NCBI GenBank assembly: GCA_934661755.1
Contig: CAKUJM010000020.1
Location: 1 to 50,529, forward strand
Direction: 5' to 3'
Length of the DNA: 50,529 nucleotides
From: an uncultured Lentisphaeria bacterium
GTDB taxonomy: Bacteria > Verrucomicrobiota > Lentisphaeria > Oligosphaerales > Oligosphaeraceae
A program made the position numbers and the translations under genes. Positions 35,783-44,129 of this stretch are shown here, in pieces (the first letter of the stretch is position 1; each line of letters starts with the position of its first letter). The notes beneath the pieces are model-generated. The model was not told where the DNA came from, searched no databases, and worked only from the letters and a program-made list of their open reading frames with translations.

Positions 35783-35814
35783 CACGCGTGGCGCAAACAT
35801 GCGCCAGCCACGCG
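35783..35814 (-). terminator. Candidate hairpin downstream of coaBC
   Basis: CGCGTGG and CCACGCG, with an inner CGCA/TGCG stem and a small bulge, 15 bp past the coaBC stop. No T-run follows. Confidence 0.3.
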
Positions 35815-35828
35815 CCGCACCGGATATG

Positions 35829-37028
35829 TCAGCGAGACTCCGCCGCCATCCTCCCGGCGGCAATGGCGACGATTTTCGTGGCGGCCTCCATCTTGGACAG
35901 CATCGGCAGGCTGGAGGTGGATCCGTCTGCAAAATACAGCACAATCTGGTTGGTGTCCGTGGCAAATCCGCACCCCGGCGCCTTGATGTCGTTGCAGCAG
36001 AGCATGTCGCAGTGCTTGCGCCAGAGCTTTCCCAGCGCATTGTCGCGCACGTCATTGCTTTCGGCGGCGAAGCCCACCAGATAAGGCCGTTCATTTCGGG
36101 GGATCGCCCCCAGTTCAGCCAGGATGTCCCGGGTGCGTTCCAATGGCATGACCAATCCGACGCCGTCCGCCTTCTTGATCTTGTTCATTGCGTATTCCAC
36201 GGGCCGGAAGTCAGCCACCGCGGCGCACAATATGGCCAGGTCCATTCCACGATGGCGATCCATCACCGCCTGATGCATCTGGGCGGCGGAGCGCACCGGA
36301 ACCGCCAGGACGCCCTCCACCCGGGGGAGATGCGCGGACAGCGGCCCGTGGATGAGGGTCACCTGGGCGCCGGCGCGCCGCGCCGCCAAAGCCAGCGCCA
36401 CCCCCATCTTTCCAGTGGAGCGGTTGCTGACGAACCGTACCGGGTCAAAATCCTCCACTGTCGGCCCGGCGGTCAACAGCACCCGCCTTCCCGCCAGCGG
36501 ATGGGGATCCAGCGCCGCATGGATCGCCTCGACCAGCGTCTCCACCGGCGATGCGGCCACTTCCCCCATCGCCGCCAGACGGACAACTTCGCCCTGATGC
36601 GGCCAGAGGACCGCACTTTGCGGCGGCAAGGCGGCGGCGGCGGCCAGGAAGTCGCGGCGCAGGGCGTCATCGGCGGCCTGCGCCGCCAGCAGCGCCGGCG
36701 CCACCAGCACCGGGCGTGCGGCGCCCTGCAGCAGCGGCAGCGCCCGACCGCGCAGGAAAACCGAGGCCACCGCCATCGAAACCGGCGCCAGCACGATGGC
36801 ATCGGCGGCGGCAAAGTCGTCATGGCCCAGCCGCTCGATGGCCATGCAGGGATGGCCGCTGAAGGCCGACCACCCCGCCTCGCTGACAAATGCCAGGGCG
36901 GAGGCGCCTTCATATCCGGTGGGCGCCACCCTCACAGTGTACCGGTCATCGCGCAGACGCTGCAACAGCGCCGGCCCATATGCCACGGCCGCGGCGCCGT
37001 CGGTGATCAAAAGAATTCTTCCTGCCAT
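35829..37028 (-). CDS. coaBC: Coenzyme A biosynthesis CoaBC-like protein, decarboxylase half eroded
   Basis: 399 aa. CoaBC joins cysteine to phosphopantothenate (CoaB) and decarboxylates the product (CoaC). CoaB half (about 180-395) is intact: LLTAGPTVEDFDPVRFVSNR and STGKMG at 184-208, CAAVADFRP at 268-276, NKIKK at 282-286 and VGFAAES. CoaC half (1-175) keeps the Rossmann-like strands and VLAPVS, and His 69 might stand for the catalytic His, but the substrate motif PxMNxxMW is replaced by PALLAAQ and there is no Cys between 62 and 267, so the active-site Cys is missing. Either the decarboxylase step is done elsewhere or this half is diverged. Transcribed away from the unknown gene at 37200. 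Confidence 0.8.
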   Translation of the reverse strand: MAGRILLITDGAAAVAYGPALLQRLRDDRYTVRVAPTGYEGASALAFVSEAGWSAFSGHPCMAIERLGHDDFAAADAIVLAPVSMAVASVFLRGRALPLLQGAARPVLVAPALLAAQAADDALRRDFLAAAAALPPQSAVLWPHQGEVVRLAAMGEVAASPVETLVEAIHAALDPHPLAGRRVLLTAGPTVEDFDPVRFVSNRSTGKMGVALALAARRAGAQVTLIHGPLSAHLPRVEGVLAVPVRSAAQMHQAVMDRHRGMDLAILCAAVADFRPVEYAMNKIKKADGVGLVMPLERTRDILAELGAIPRNERPYLVGFAAESNDVRDNALGKLWRKHCDMLCCNDIKAPGCGFATDTNQIVLYFADGSTSSLPMLSKMEAATKIVAIAAGRMAAESR

Positions 37029-37199
37029 GGTGATTTTGCAAGACCCGTTTGTCGTAGTGGGCGTTACTATACGGCACTAAAGGCAAACCGCCTTGCGGAG
37101 ATTATATTTGCGCAAACGCCGCGATGCGGTTGCCGTTGCGCTTTCCCCCGTAGGAAGCCACCCATCATCGCCACCTCCACGCCTTGTTATCTTCACACA

Positions 37200-37892
37200 A
37201 TGCTCAGCCTGGACGACATCTGGTTTGCGGCGAAGAACACGCGCATTGTCTACATGCCGCCCAAGCTGCTGGAGACCTTCGGCGAAAGCATGGTCGACTA
37301 CACGCTGGTCTGCGAGCATCCCGACAACCCCGCGCTGGCACGGGTGCACACCGGCATGGTCGTCGCCGAGCGTCCGCGGATCATCACCGCCGGATGCTAC
37401 ATGCAGGACCACATCGAGAATTTCAGCGCCGACGCCCGTCGCTACTTTGAAGAGGTCCTTTCGCGCCATGAGAGCGCGCGGATAATCCAGTACGGACTGC
37501 ACTTCCGCAAGGAGAGCCGCAATGATCAGGTGGTTTCCGGGAATGTCCGGGAAATTGCGGAGCAGGCGGCCAAGGACGCCCAGGACGACATGCTGCGGCT
37601 GCATGGCGTCATCATCGGCGACGAGCTTTCCAGCGAAGTCTCGCTCATGTTCTTCATCACCCGGCTGGTGCAGCGGTCGCTGCCCCGCAATGCCCGTGAT
37701 TTCGCTCGTCGTGGAATGCTGGGCGGCGGCACGCCGGGAAGCCAGGCGCTGCTTGCCGCGCAGATCCATTCCGAGATGGCGCAATGCGCCTCGCTGGACG
37801 AGGTGAAGGCATTGGGAAGGCGATTGCGCGAAATGGAGCTCTTCGACCAGTTTGAGGATGAGTTCTTCGAGCTGTACCGCAAATTCCATTAG
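37200..37892 (+). CDS. Conserved-looking protein of unknown function
   Basis: 230 aa from ATG 37200; longer frames upstream are antisense to coaBC. Soluble, no signal peptide or membrane helix. N-terminal half is mixed alpha/beta (RIVYMPPKLLETFGESMVDY, HTGMVVAERPRIITAG), the second half strongly helical (EQAAKDAQDDMLRLHG, MELFDQFEDEFFELYRKF). Codon use like its neighbours. No family recognised. dut follows after 36 bp. Confidence 0.7.
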   Translation: MLSLDDIWFAAKNTRIVYMPPKLLETFGESMVDYTLVCEHPDNPALARVHTGMVVAERPRIITAGCYMQDHIENFSADARRYFEEVLSRHESARIIQYGLHFRKESRNDQVVSGNVREIAEQAAKDAQDDMLRLHGVIIGDELSSEVSLMFFITRLVQRSLPRNARDFARRGMLGGGTPGSQALLAAQIHSEMAQCASLDEVKALGRRLREMELFDQFEDEFFELYRKFH

Positions 37893-37928
37893 CCCGTCCA
37901 GCGCCCGGTTCCCTCCTGCAATTTGACC

Positions 37929-38366
37929 ATGGCAGAAATCTACTTCCATACTTCTCCCGGTGACGCCGACCTGGTGCCGCAAAAGCTGCATGAAAGCGAC
38001 GCCGCCTACGATTTGCGTTCCGCCCGTGATCTGGTGATCGCGCCAGGGCAGTTCATCGCGGTGCCCACCGGCGTCCGGCTGGAAATGCCGCAGGGCTTCG
38101 CCGCCCAGGTGCGGCCGCGCAGCGGCCTGGCGCTCCGGCACGGCGTGACCGTGCTCAACTCCCCCGGGACGATTGATGCGGGCTATCGCGGCGAAGTCTG
38201 CGCAATCCTCATCAACCACGGCGCCACGCCATTCGAAATCCGCCGCGGCGATCGCATTGCACAGCTCCTGTTCGAGCAGCTGCCGCAGGTGGATCTGCAT
38301 TCCAGGGACGCGCTTTCCGGCAGCGACCGCGGCGAATGCGGATTTGGCTCCACCGGCCGGCAGTGA
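37929..38366 (+). CDS. dut: Deoxyuridine 5'-triphosphate nucleotidohydrolase
   Basis: 145 aa from ATG 37929 (a TTG two codons earlier is less likely). Hydrolyses dUTP to dUMP, keeping uracil out of DNA. All five trimeric dUTPase motifs are present in order: SDAAYDLRS, PRSGLA, NSPGTIDAGYRGEV with the catalytic Asp, RGDRIAQLL and the C-terminal P-loop-like RGECGFGSTG. Length typical. Followed by the transglycosylase gene after 29 bp. Confidence 0.96.
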   Translation: MAEIYFHTSPGDADLVPQKLHESDAAYDLRSARDLVIAPGQFIAVPTGVRLEMPQGFAAQVRPRSGLALRHGVTVLNSPGTIDAGYRGEVCAILINHGATPFEIRRGDRIAQLLFEQLPQVDLHSRDALSGSDRGECGFGSTGRQ

Positions 38367-38395
38367 CCCTGCATTGCGGATTCCAGGGTTATGTT

Positions 38396-39037
38396 ATGCA
38401 AGTGCCCTTGCTCTCCAAACTGTTGCTGGCCGCGGTAGTGGCGCTCATTGTGGTCCTTGCATTGCTCGGCAGCTGCCGGCGGCGCATCGAAATCCTGAAC
38501 GAACGGCGCCGCGAAGCCAGGCTGCTGCCGCTGATCCGCGAGGCGGCGGCGTACCACGGCCTTCCAGTGGAGCTGGTGCGGTCCGTGGTCTGGAAGGAAA
38601 GCCATTTCGACTCGCGCGCCATCGGCAGCAAAGGCGAAGTCGGACTAATGCAAATCACCGGCGGCGCCGTCGATGACTGGGCGCGCGTCTGCCGTCAGCG
38701 GCGGCCGGAACGCCAGGAGCTTTTCGACGCCCGGCTTAATCTGGAAATCGGCTGCTGGTATCTGGCCCGTTGCGGAAACCACTGGAATGGCTATGCCTCC
38801 CGGGACATGCTGCAGCTGGCCGAATACAACGCCGGACGCAAGAAGGTCGTCAATGACTGGGCACCATCGGATCCGGGCACGGCGCTGGAATTGGAGCAAA
38901 TCACCTATCCCAGCACGCAGAACTACGTACGGCAGATCCTCCAGCGATGCCAGGACTACCGGCGGGATGGAAGCTCGCCGGCAAAGGATGCCGCCCCGCC
39001 GGGGGCGGGCAGCGCCTCTGCGGCATTGGCGCAATGA
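38396..39037 (+). CDS. Membrane-anchored lytic transglycosylase (Slt family)
   Basis: 213 aa from ATG 38396; an ATG at 38336 would start inside dut. One N-terminal helix (about 8-25) anchors an Slt-type catalytic domain in the periplasm: catalytic Glu 68 in VVWKESHFDS, GEVGLMQI at 80-87 and LAEYNAG near 138. Cleaves peptidoglycan glycan strands to 1,6-anhydro ends during growth or turnover. C-terminal 30 residues are Ala/Pro/Gly-rich and probably disordered. Confidence 0.88.
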   Translation: MQVPLLSKLLLAAVVALIVVLALLGSCRRRIEILNERRREARLLPLIREAAAYHGLPVELVRSVVWKESHFDSRAIGSKGEVGLMQITGGAVDDWARVCRQRRPERQELFDARLNLEIGCWYLARCGNHWNGYASRDMLQLAEYNAGRKKVVNDWAPSDPGTALELEQITYPSTQNYVRQILQRCQDYRRDGSSPAKDAAPPGAGSASAALAQ

Positions 39038-39153
39038 ACAGCTGCACTTGGGAAAATACGGAGCCATGAAGCCCGCCTGAAATGCTTTTCTACGATCGAA
39101 GGCAGGCAGCACGGCTCCGGGAAAAAACGATTCAAAAAAAAAGCGATATCATC

Positions 39154-40041
39154 ATGCAAGGCACACAGAATATTTCCGCCGGGACTGCGGGCAAGCCCAG
39201 GATCCCCGGCAACCAGGAACTCCTCCAGCTGCTGGCGGATCCCAACGAGTACATCGCCTCAATGGCGATGGACCAGATCATCAACGGCGAGGTCGGCGAA
39301 AGCCAGCGCGTACAGCTGTTCCGCGACAACCAGGATTGCGACGACACGCTGCTGCGGCGGCGCCTCCAGCAACTGGGCGCGGCCGTCCAGATGACCGACC
39401 AGCAGAAGGCCTTTGTCGCCAGCCTCGGCAAATCCAGGACCGCCCTGCTCTCCAGCATGATTGCCCTGGACCGGATCTACAATCCGAAATCCTCGGGCGA
39501 ATACCTGATGCAGCTGATGCGCGACCTGTATGTCGGATACATCGCCTGCGGTGACATGAATCCGGCGGATGCCATCAGCGTCTACATGAAGTCGCGGCAT
39601 TTTTCTGTTCCGCCGCTGCCGTGGCTCAACATCGGCCTCTTCCTGATTGGCGATGTGCTGGAGAACTGCACCGGCGTGCCCCACATCATGGTCGCAATCG
39701 CGGCCGCGGTGGCGCATTCACAGTCAATCGAAACCACCATCTGCATGTCGGACGGACATATCGGGCTACGCTTTGACAACGGCGATGTCGTCAATCCGGC
39801 GGAGGACTGGAAGGTGCGGAAGGACATCAAGCCCTCCAATATGCATCTGTGCAGCAACCTGCAGGTGGTCAAGGCGTTGATGAGCCTGGCGCTGAGCACC
39901 ACGGTGGCCACCTGGAATGTCTATGACGCCCATATCTTCGCCTCGCTGCTGACGGCACTGGAAAAGCTCCCGCTTTCCACCCTGCCATATCCGTACGGTG
40001 ACACTTTCCGTCCACAAACCGGCAAGGAGGCCTCCCAATGA
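39154..40041 (+). CDS. Unknown protein, possible transglutaminase-like fold
   Basis: 295 aa from ATG 39154; an in-frame extension to 39082 begins in a region without coding character. No signal peptide. A helical N-terminal part (20-130) precedes a segment with LENCTGVPHIMVAIAAA (Cys 172), DGHIGLRFDNGD (His 202) and VVNPAEDW (Asn 214, Asp 218). The Cys-His-Asp order recalls transglutaminase-like/SirB1-type proteins, but this is weak. Overlaps the next gene by four bases (ATGA), so the two are translationally coupled. Confidence 0.6.
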   Translation: MQGTQNISAGTAGKPRIPGNQELLQLLADPNEYIASMAMDQIINGEVGESQRVQLFRDNQDCDDTLLRRRLQQLGAAVQMTDQQKAFVASLGKSRTALLSSMIALDRIYNPKSSGEYLMQLMRDLYVGYIACGDMNPADAISVYMKSRHFSVPPLPWLNIGLFLIGDVLENCTGVPHIMVAIAAAVAHSQSIETTICMSDGHIGLRFDNGDVVNPAEDWKVRKDIKPSNMHLCSNLQVVKALMSLALSTTVATWNVYDAHIFASLLTALEKLPLSTLPYPYGDTFRPQTGKEASQ

Positions 40042-40781
40042 TGAATTTCGACCCCGGAACCGCTTTTCAGTCACTGGCGCAATGCACCCGCTTCAATCCC
40101 GGCCATCTTGACCCCCGGGAATTGTCGCGATTGCCCCTGGCACATGGATGGAACGCCCTTTTCCGGGGGATGATCGGCCTGGCGCACTGCCTGACGGGAA
40201 CGGTGGCGATGCTGCTGTTTCCGTCGCGGCTGGCCGGCGCCGTCGTCGCCACCGTCCTGGTGCTCCTGCTTCACGACTACCTGACCGCCGGTCGGGAACG
40301 GACGCTGCCGCAATCCTTCCGCCGCGGGCTCTTCCATGGCGACGAGGAGCTGTCGGTGGCGCTTTCACTGCTGTGCATGATGACGCCGCCCCTCCTGCTG
40401 CTCTATCTCTTCTACACCGGCAACGGCTATTGGCTGGGCGCCATCTTCGCCCTGGGGGCCGCCAGCGGCGGAACCATCGCCACCATGAACCTGGACGGCC
40501 CTGGCGACGGCGGAGAGGGCTCCAGGCGTCTGCCGCCCTGGGCGAATGGCTGGCATGTCGCCGCCGCATTCTCCTTTGCCACCATGGTGGGATTCCATCT
40601 GGCCTCGCCATGCCGGACCCGTCATTTCATCTACCTGCTTTCATTGTCGGCGTTCATGCTGCTGATCACCCCGTGGCTGAAGCGCATTCCGGGGCGCGTC
40701 CCCGGCTTCACCGCCAGCTGCTTCCTGGCGGAGATCATCGCCGCCGCATTCGCCTTCATCGCCACTGCATTGGCATTGTAA
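40038..40781 (+). CDS. Polytopic membrane protein of unknown function
   Basis: 247 aa. AAGGAGG 7 bases before the ATG, the strongest ribosome-binding site in the window, lies inside the upstream gene. About six hydrophobic segments: 40-60, 65-80, 105-127, 130-147, 172-190 and 197-245 (two). A loop GEGSRRLPPWANGW joins the third pair. No catalytic motif recognised; a faint resemblance to cobalamin synthase-type membrane proteins was not convincing. The overlap with the transglutaminase-like gene suggests a joint function. Confidence 0.65.
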   Translation: MMNFDPGTAFQSLAQCTRFNPGHLDPRELSRLPLAHGWNALFRGMIGLAHCLTGTVAMLLFPSRLAGAVVATVLVLLLHDYLTAGRERTLPQSFRRGLFHGDEELSVALSLLCMMTPPLLLLYLFYTGNGYWLGAIFALGAASGGTIATMNLDGPGDGGEGSRRLPPWANGWHVAAAFSFATMVGFHLASPCRTRHFIYLLSLSAFMLLITPWLKRIPGRVPGFTASCFLAEIIAAAFAFIATALAL

Positions 40782-40787
40782 CCCGCC

Positions 40788-42212
40788 ATGTCCGACTCCG
40801 CCAACAACTCCGAAAACCCCATCGTCGCCTGCATGGTCTCGCTGGGATGCGCCAAGAACCTGGTCGATGCCGAGGTGATGTGCGGCACCATGGCCGTCCA
40901 TTCCATCTGCCTGACAGACGATCCCGAGGAGGCTGATGTCTTCATCATCAATACCTGCGGCTTCATCCAGTCAGCCCGGGACGAAGCTGAGGAAAACATC
41001 CGCAAGGCATTGAAATGGAAACGCTCCGGCCGACGCCGGGGATATGACCGGCGGGTCATTGTCGGCGGATGCCTGGCCCAGCGCTTTGCCCCCGAATACG
41101 CCGAAAAATACCCCCAGGTCGATTGCTTCATCGGGATTGACGACGTCCCGAACATCCATGCCGTGATCACCCGGCTCTTCGAACAGCCGCCGCAGCCCGA
41201 CGAGGATGCCCGGCCGGAAATTGCAGTGGGGAACGGCGTCCCGGAATATCTCTATGACGACCAGTCGCCACGCATCCAGACCACGCCGTCATCCTACGCC
41301 TACGTCAAGATCGCCGAGGGATGCAACCACCATTGCGCCTTCTGCGCCATTCCCGGCATCCGCGGCAAGTTGCGCAGCCGCCCCGTCGCGTCAATCGTCA
41401 ATGAATGCCGACAGCTGCTCTCCGCCGGCGTCAGGGAGCTTGACATCATTGCGCAGGACACCACCGCCTACGGCATTGACCTTCCGGATCGTCCGACCCT
41501 GACGGCGCTGCTGAAGCAGATCGACAGCCTGCCGGGCGATTTCTGGATACGGGTGCTTTATACCCACCCGGTCCACATCACCGACCAGTTCATTGACTTC
41601 CTGGCCGGCGGCCGCCATGCCGTGCCCTATCTGGACGTGCCGTTGCAGCACATCGCCGACCCGATCCTGCGCGGGATGCGGCGGGCAATCTCCACTGAAA
41701 AGACATTGTCGCTGATGAATGGCATCCGCAGCCGCCATCCGCAAATGGTGGTGCGCACCACCTTCCTCACCGGCTTTCCCGGCGAGGACGACCAGATGCA
41801 CCGGCAGCTCCTGGATTTCGTCCGCGACTACGGCTTCGACCGGCTTGGGGTTTTCGCCTTTTCCCCGGAGAAGGGGACTGCGGCCTATGACATCAGGGAA
41901 GGACTGGTGCCGCAAAAACTCGCCGAGGCGCGACGGGACGAAATCCTGGCGCTGCAGAAGAAAATCGCCTATGAGCGCAATCAATCGCAGATCGGCAAAA
42001 CGGTGCGGGTGCTGCTGGAGGAGCGCCGGGGAAGACGGCTCTACGCCGGACGCGGCATTGGCGATGCGCCGGACGTGGATCAGACCATCCTGGTGAGAGT
42101 GCCGGCCAATGCCAACCTTCCGCCGCTTGATTCATTTGTCGACGCCGTGGTGAAGACCGCCGGCGAATACGAACTGGGCGCAGTCCTGAAGACTGCGGCG
42201 CATCAGCCATGA
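40788..42212 (+). CDS. rimO: Ribosomal protein uS12 methylthiotransferase
   Basis: 474 aa. Adds a methylthio group to Asp of ribosomal protein S12. N-terminal UPF0004 domain with Cys residues for the second [4Fe-4S] cluster (SLGCAKNLVDAE, INTCGFI, VGGCLAQR), radical SAM motif CNHHCAFC (CX3CX2C) and a C-terminal TRAM-like domain (about 405-470). Order and length fit RimO rather than MiaB. Its stop overlaps the ftsQ-like start (ATGA). Confidence 0.94.
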   Translation: MSDSANNSENPIVACMVSLGCAKNLVDAEVMCGTMAVHSICLTDDPEEADVFIINTCGFIQSARDEAEENIRKALKWKRSGRRRGYDRRVIVGGCLAQRFAPEYAEKYPQVDCFIGIDDVPNIHAVITRLFEQPPQPDEDARPEIAVGNGVPEYLYDDQSPRIQTTPSSYAYVKIAEGCNHHCAFCAIPGIRGKLRSRPVASIVNECRQLLSAGVRELDIIAQDTTAYGIDLPDRPTLTALLKQIDSLPGDFWIRVLYTHPVHITDQFIDFLAGGRHAVPYLDVPLQHIADPILRGMRRAISTEKTLSLMNGIRSRHPQMVVRTTFLTGFPGEDDQMHRQLLDFVRDYGFDRLGVFAFSPEKGTAAYDIREGLVPQKLAEARRDEILALQKKIAYERNQSQIGKTVRVLLEERRGRRLYAGRGIGDAPDVDQTILVRVPANANLPPLDSFVDAVVKTAGEYELGAVLKTAAHQP

Positions 42213-43087
42213 GCACTTCCAGACGCCAGGCAAATTCGATAATCGCCGCCGGCCCCCAAAGCCCCAGGCGTTTCCGGATCAACCCCCGTCTGGCTGGCGG
42301 GATACTGATCCTGCTGGCAGTGGGGCTGGCGGCAGGGATGGCGCTGGCGGCGGTCAATGGCCTCTATTTCAAGAACGACTTCTTCCGGCTGGAGACCATC
42401 GAGATCTCGGCGGACGGCGACCAGAAGCTGAAGAATGCCGTCCGGGATTATCTGGTCAGCCATGGCGTGGTCCCCTTCGAGACGCTGCTGCCGCAGATCA
42501 ACATCCGGTCGATCCGCGACGACCTGCTCCACCACAATGACGACACCGCCGCACGCCTGGCCGATGTCGCCATCCGCCGGATCAACCCGAACAAGCTGCA
42601 GGTCACGCTGATGCCGCGCATTCCGGTGGCGATCATTTCCGGACGCGACCTGGCCACCGGCGCGCCCTTCAATGCCAAGATCGACCAATACGGCTATGTG
42701 ATGCCGCTGGATGCGCCGGCCCGGCGCAAGCGGATTCCGCATGTCATCGGCGTATCGGCCGACCGTGCCGAGTTCGCACTGGGGCGCAAGACGACCAACC
42801 TGGGCGTCCAGGCCTTCCTGACCTTCCTCAACCAGGTCTGGCTGCAGCAGAACCGATCGTTCTATGAAGTGCAGATCTGCCGTCTGGACAAGCTGGACAA
42901 CCACCAGATGACCCTGCAGCTGGAGGCGCGGGGGCCATTCCGCAGCAATGCCACCATCGTGATGCCGACCGACAATATCGCCTCCAGTCTGGAACGGGTA
43001 AATATCGTGGTGAACCTGCGGATGGAACGCAACCAGACCATCAGCTACATCAACGCCAAATACGAAAAAATCCCGGTGCGCCCGTAA
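42209..43087 (+). CDS. FtsQ/DivIB-like cell division protein
   Basis: 292 aa. Short basic cytoplasmic tail (1-27), one transmembrane helix (about 28-50), then a periplasmic part starting with a POTRA-like segment (FFRLETIEISADGDQKLKNA) and a beta domain. Bitopic topology and order fit FtsQ, which links early and late divisome proteins, but sequence similarity is low and it lies outside a dcw cluster, next to rimO and queH. Other POTRA-bearing proteins remain possible. Confidence 0.55.
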   Translation: MSTSRRQANSIIAAGPQSPRRFRINPRLAGGILILLAVGLAAGMALAAVNGLYFKNDFFRLETIEISADGDQKLKNAVRDYLVSHGVVPFETLLPQINIRSIRDDLLHHNDDTAARLADVAIRRINPNKLQVTLMPRIPVAIISGRDLATGAPFNAKIDQYGYVMPLDAPARRKRIPHVIGVSADRAEFALGRKTTNLGVQAFLTFLNQVWLQQNRSFYEVQICRLDKLDNHQMTLQLEARGPFRSNATIVMPTDNIASSLERVNIVVNLRMERNQTISYINAKYEKIPVRP

Positions 43088-43093
43088 ACGACC

Positions 43094-43693
43094 ATGAATC
43101 CGGCTCCGACATTGCTGTTGCATTGCTGCTGCGGCCCGTGCGGCAGCGCCTGCATCGAGCGGCTGCTGCAGGAAGGCCGGAGCTGCCGGCTGCTCTTCTC
43201 GAATTCCAACTTGGATTGCCGGGAGGAATTTGACCGCCGACTGGAAAACCTGCAACGGGTCGCCGGCTTCTTCGGACTGGGCGAGGTGATGGTGGACGAA
43301 TACCGCCACGGAGAATGGCTGGATCATGTCGGCAGGCTGCCGGATTTCCAGAGCCTCCCCGAGGGCGGCGGGCGCTGCGCATTGTGCTTTTCCTGGTCAT
43401 TGTCGCGCGCCCAATATTATGCCGAACGCGAAAAATGCGCCTTCGCCACCAGCCTCACCGTAAGCCCCCATAAAAGCTCGAAGCTGCTTGCGGAGGTCGG
43501 CGGCGGATTCTCACGCTATGAACACCACGATTTCAAGAAGAAGGACGGCTTCCTGCGGTCGCTGCAACTGTCCCGGCAGCTCGGTCTCTACCGGCAGGAT
43601 TATTGCGGCTGCGAGTTCTCCAGACGCTCGATGAGCGTACGCAGCTGCGGCAGTTGCTCCGACCAGCTGTCGTCAAAGACGATCCGGCGCTGA
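43094..43693 (+). CDS. queH: Epoxyqueuosine reductase QueH
   Basis: 199 aa. Non-B12 reductase converting epoxyqueuosine to queuosine in tRNA. Diagnostic Cys pairs: HCCCGPC at 10-16, GGRCALC in the middle (about 92-98) and DYCGCEF near 173-179. Fe-S cluster ligands come from these. The last 31 codons overlap the 3' end of tsaE on the other strand; the final residues after CGCEFSRR (a Ser/Cys-rich tail) may have been added by read-in to that region. Confidence 0.9.
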   Translation: MNPAPTLLLHCCCGPCGSACIERLLQEGRSCRLLFSNSNLDCREEFDRRLENLQRVAGFFGLGEVMVDEYRHGEWLDHVGRLPDFQSLPEGGGRCALCFSWSLSRAQYYAEREKCAFATSLTVSPHKSSKLLAEVGGGFSRYEHHDFKKKDGFLRSLQLSRQLGLYRQDYCGCEFSRRSMSVRSCGSCSDQLSSKTIRR

Positions 43694-44109
43694 TTTTCGG
43701 CGACATGGGCGAAATGCAGACGCCGCAGCCGCCGGTCGTCCAGCAGCCCGGCGATGCGCTCCGGCCACTCCACCAGGGTGATGGCGCCAGGCTGGAAGAG
43801 GAATTCATCGATTCCGAAGGCCAATGCCGCATTCTCGTCGCTGATGCGGTACATGTCAAGATGATATAGGCACCTGGCGCCATTCCCCGGCAGCCGGTAT
43901 TCCTGGGCCACCGTGAAAGTCGGGCTGGTCACCTTTTCGGCAATGCCCAGCCCCCGGGCCAGGCCGCGCGAAAAGACGGTCTTGCCGCATCCCAGGTCGC
44001 CAATCAGGGCGATTACCGTCCCGAAGGGGATTATTGGCGCGACCGACTGCCCCAATGCAAGCGTCATTTCCTCGGAGTTGGCGATGAAATCCATCATGGC
44101 ATATTCCAT
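43600..44109 (-). CDS. tsaE: tRNA threonylcarbamoyladenosine ATPase TsaE
   Basis: 169 aa from ATG 44109 (44097 and 44094 are alternatives; longer frame overlaps the kinase gene). ATPase needed with TsaB, TsaC and TsaD for t6A37 in ANN-decoding tRNAs. Walker A GDLGCGKT, SPTFTVAQEY and LYHLDMYRI (switch region) then EFLFQPGAITLVEWPER are characteristic. Its 3' end overlaps queH by 94 bp tail-to-tail. Downstream of a kinase gene by 20 bp. Confidence 0.92.
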   Translation of the reverse strand: MEYAMMDFIANSEEMTLALGQSVAPIIPFGTVIALIGDLGCGKTVFSRGLARGLGIAEKVTSPTFTVAQEYRLPGNGARCLYHLDMYRISDENAALAFGIDEFLFQPGAITLVEWPERIAGLLDDRRLRRLHFAHVAENQRRIVFDDSWSEQLPQLRTLIERLENSQPQ

Positions 44110-44129
44110 TTGCTGTGGCGGCGCCACGC

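Noticed and set aside
40038..40781. Cobalamin synthase (CobS) assignment for the membrane protein
   Set aside because: Only loose hydrophobic similarity; the conserved acidic GLHLDGLAD-type motif is absent.
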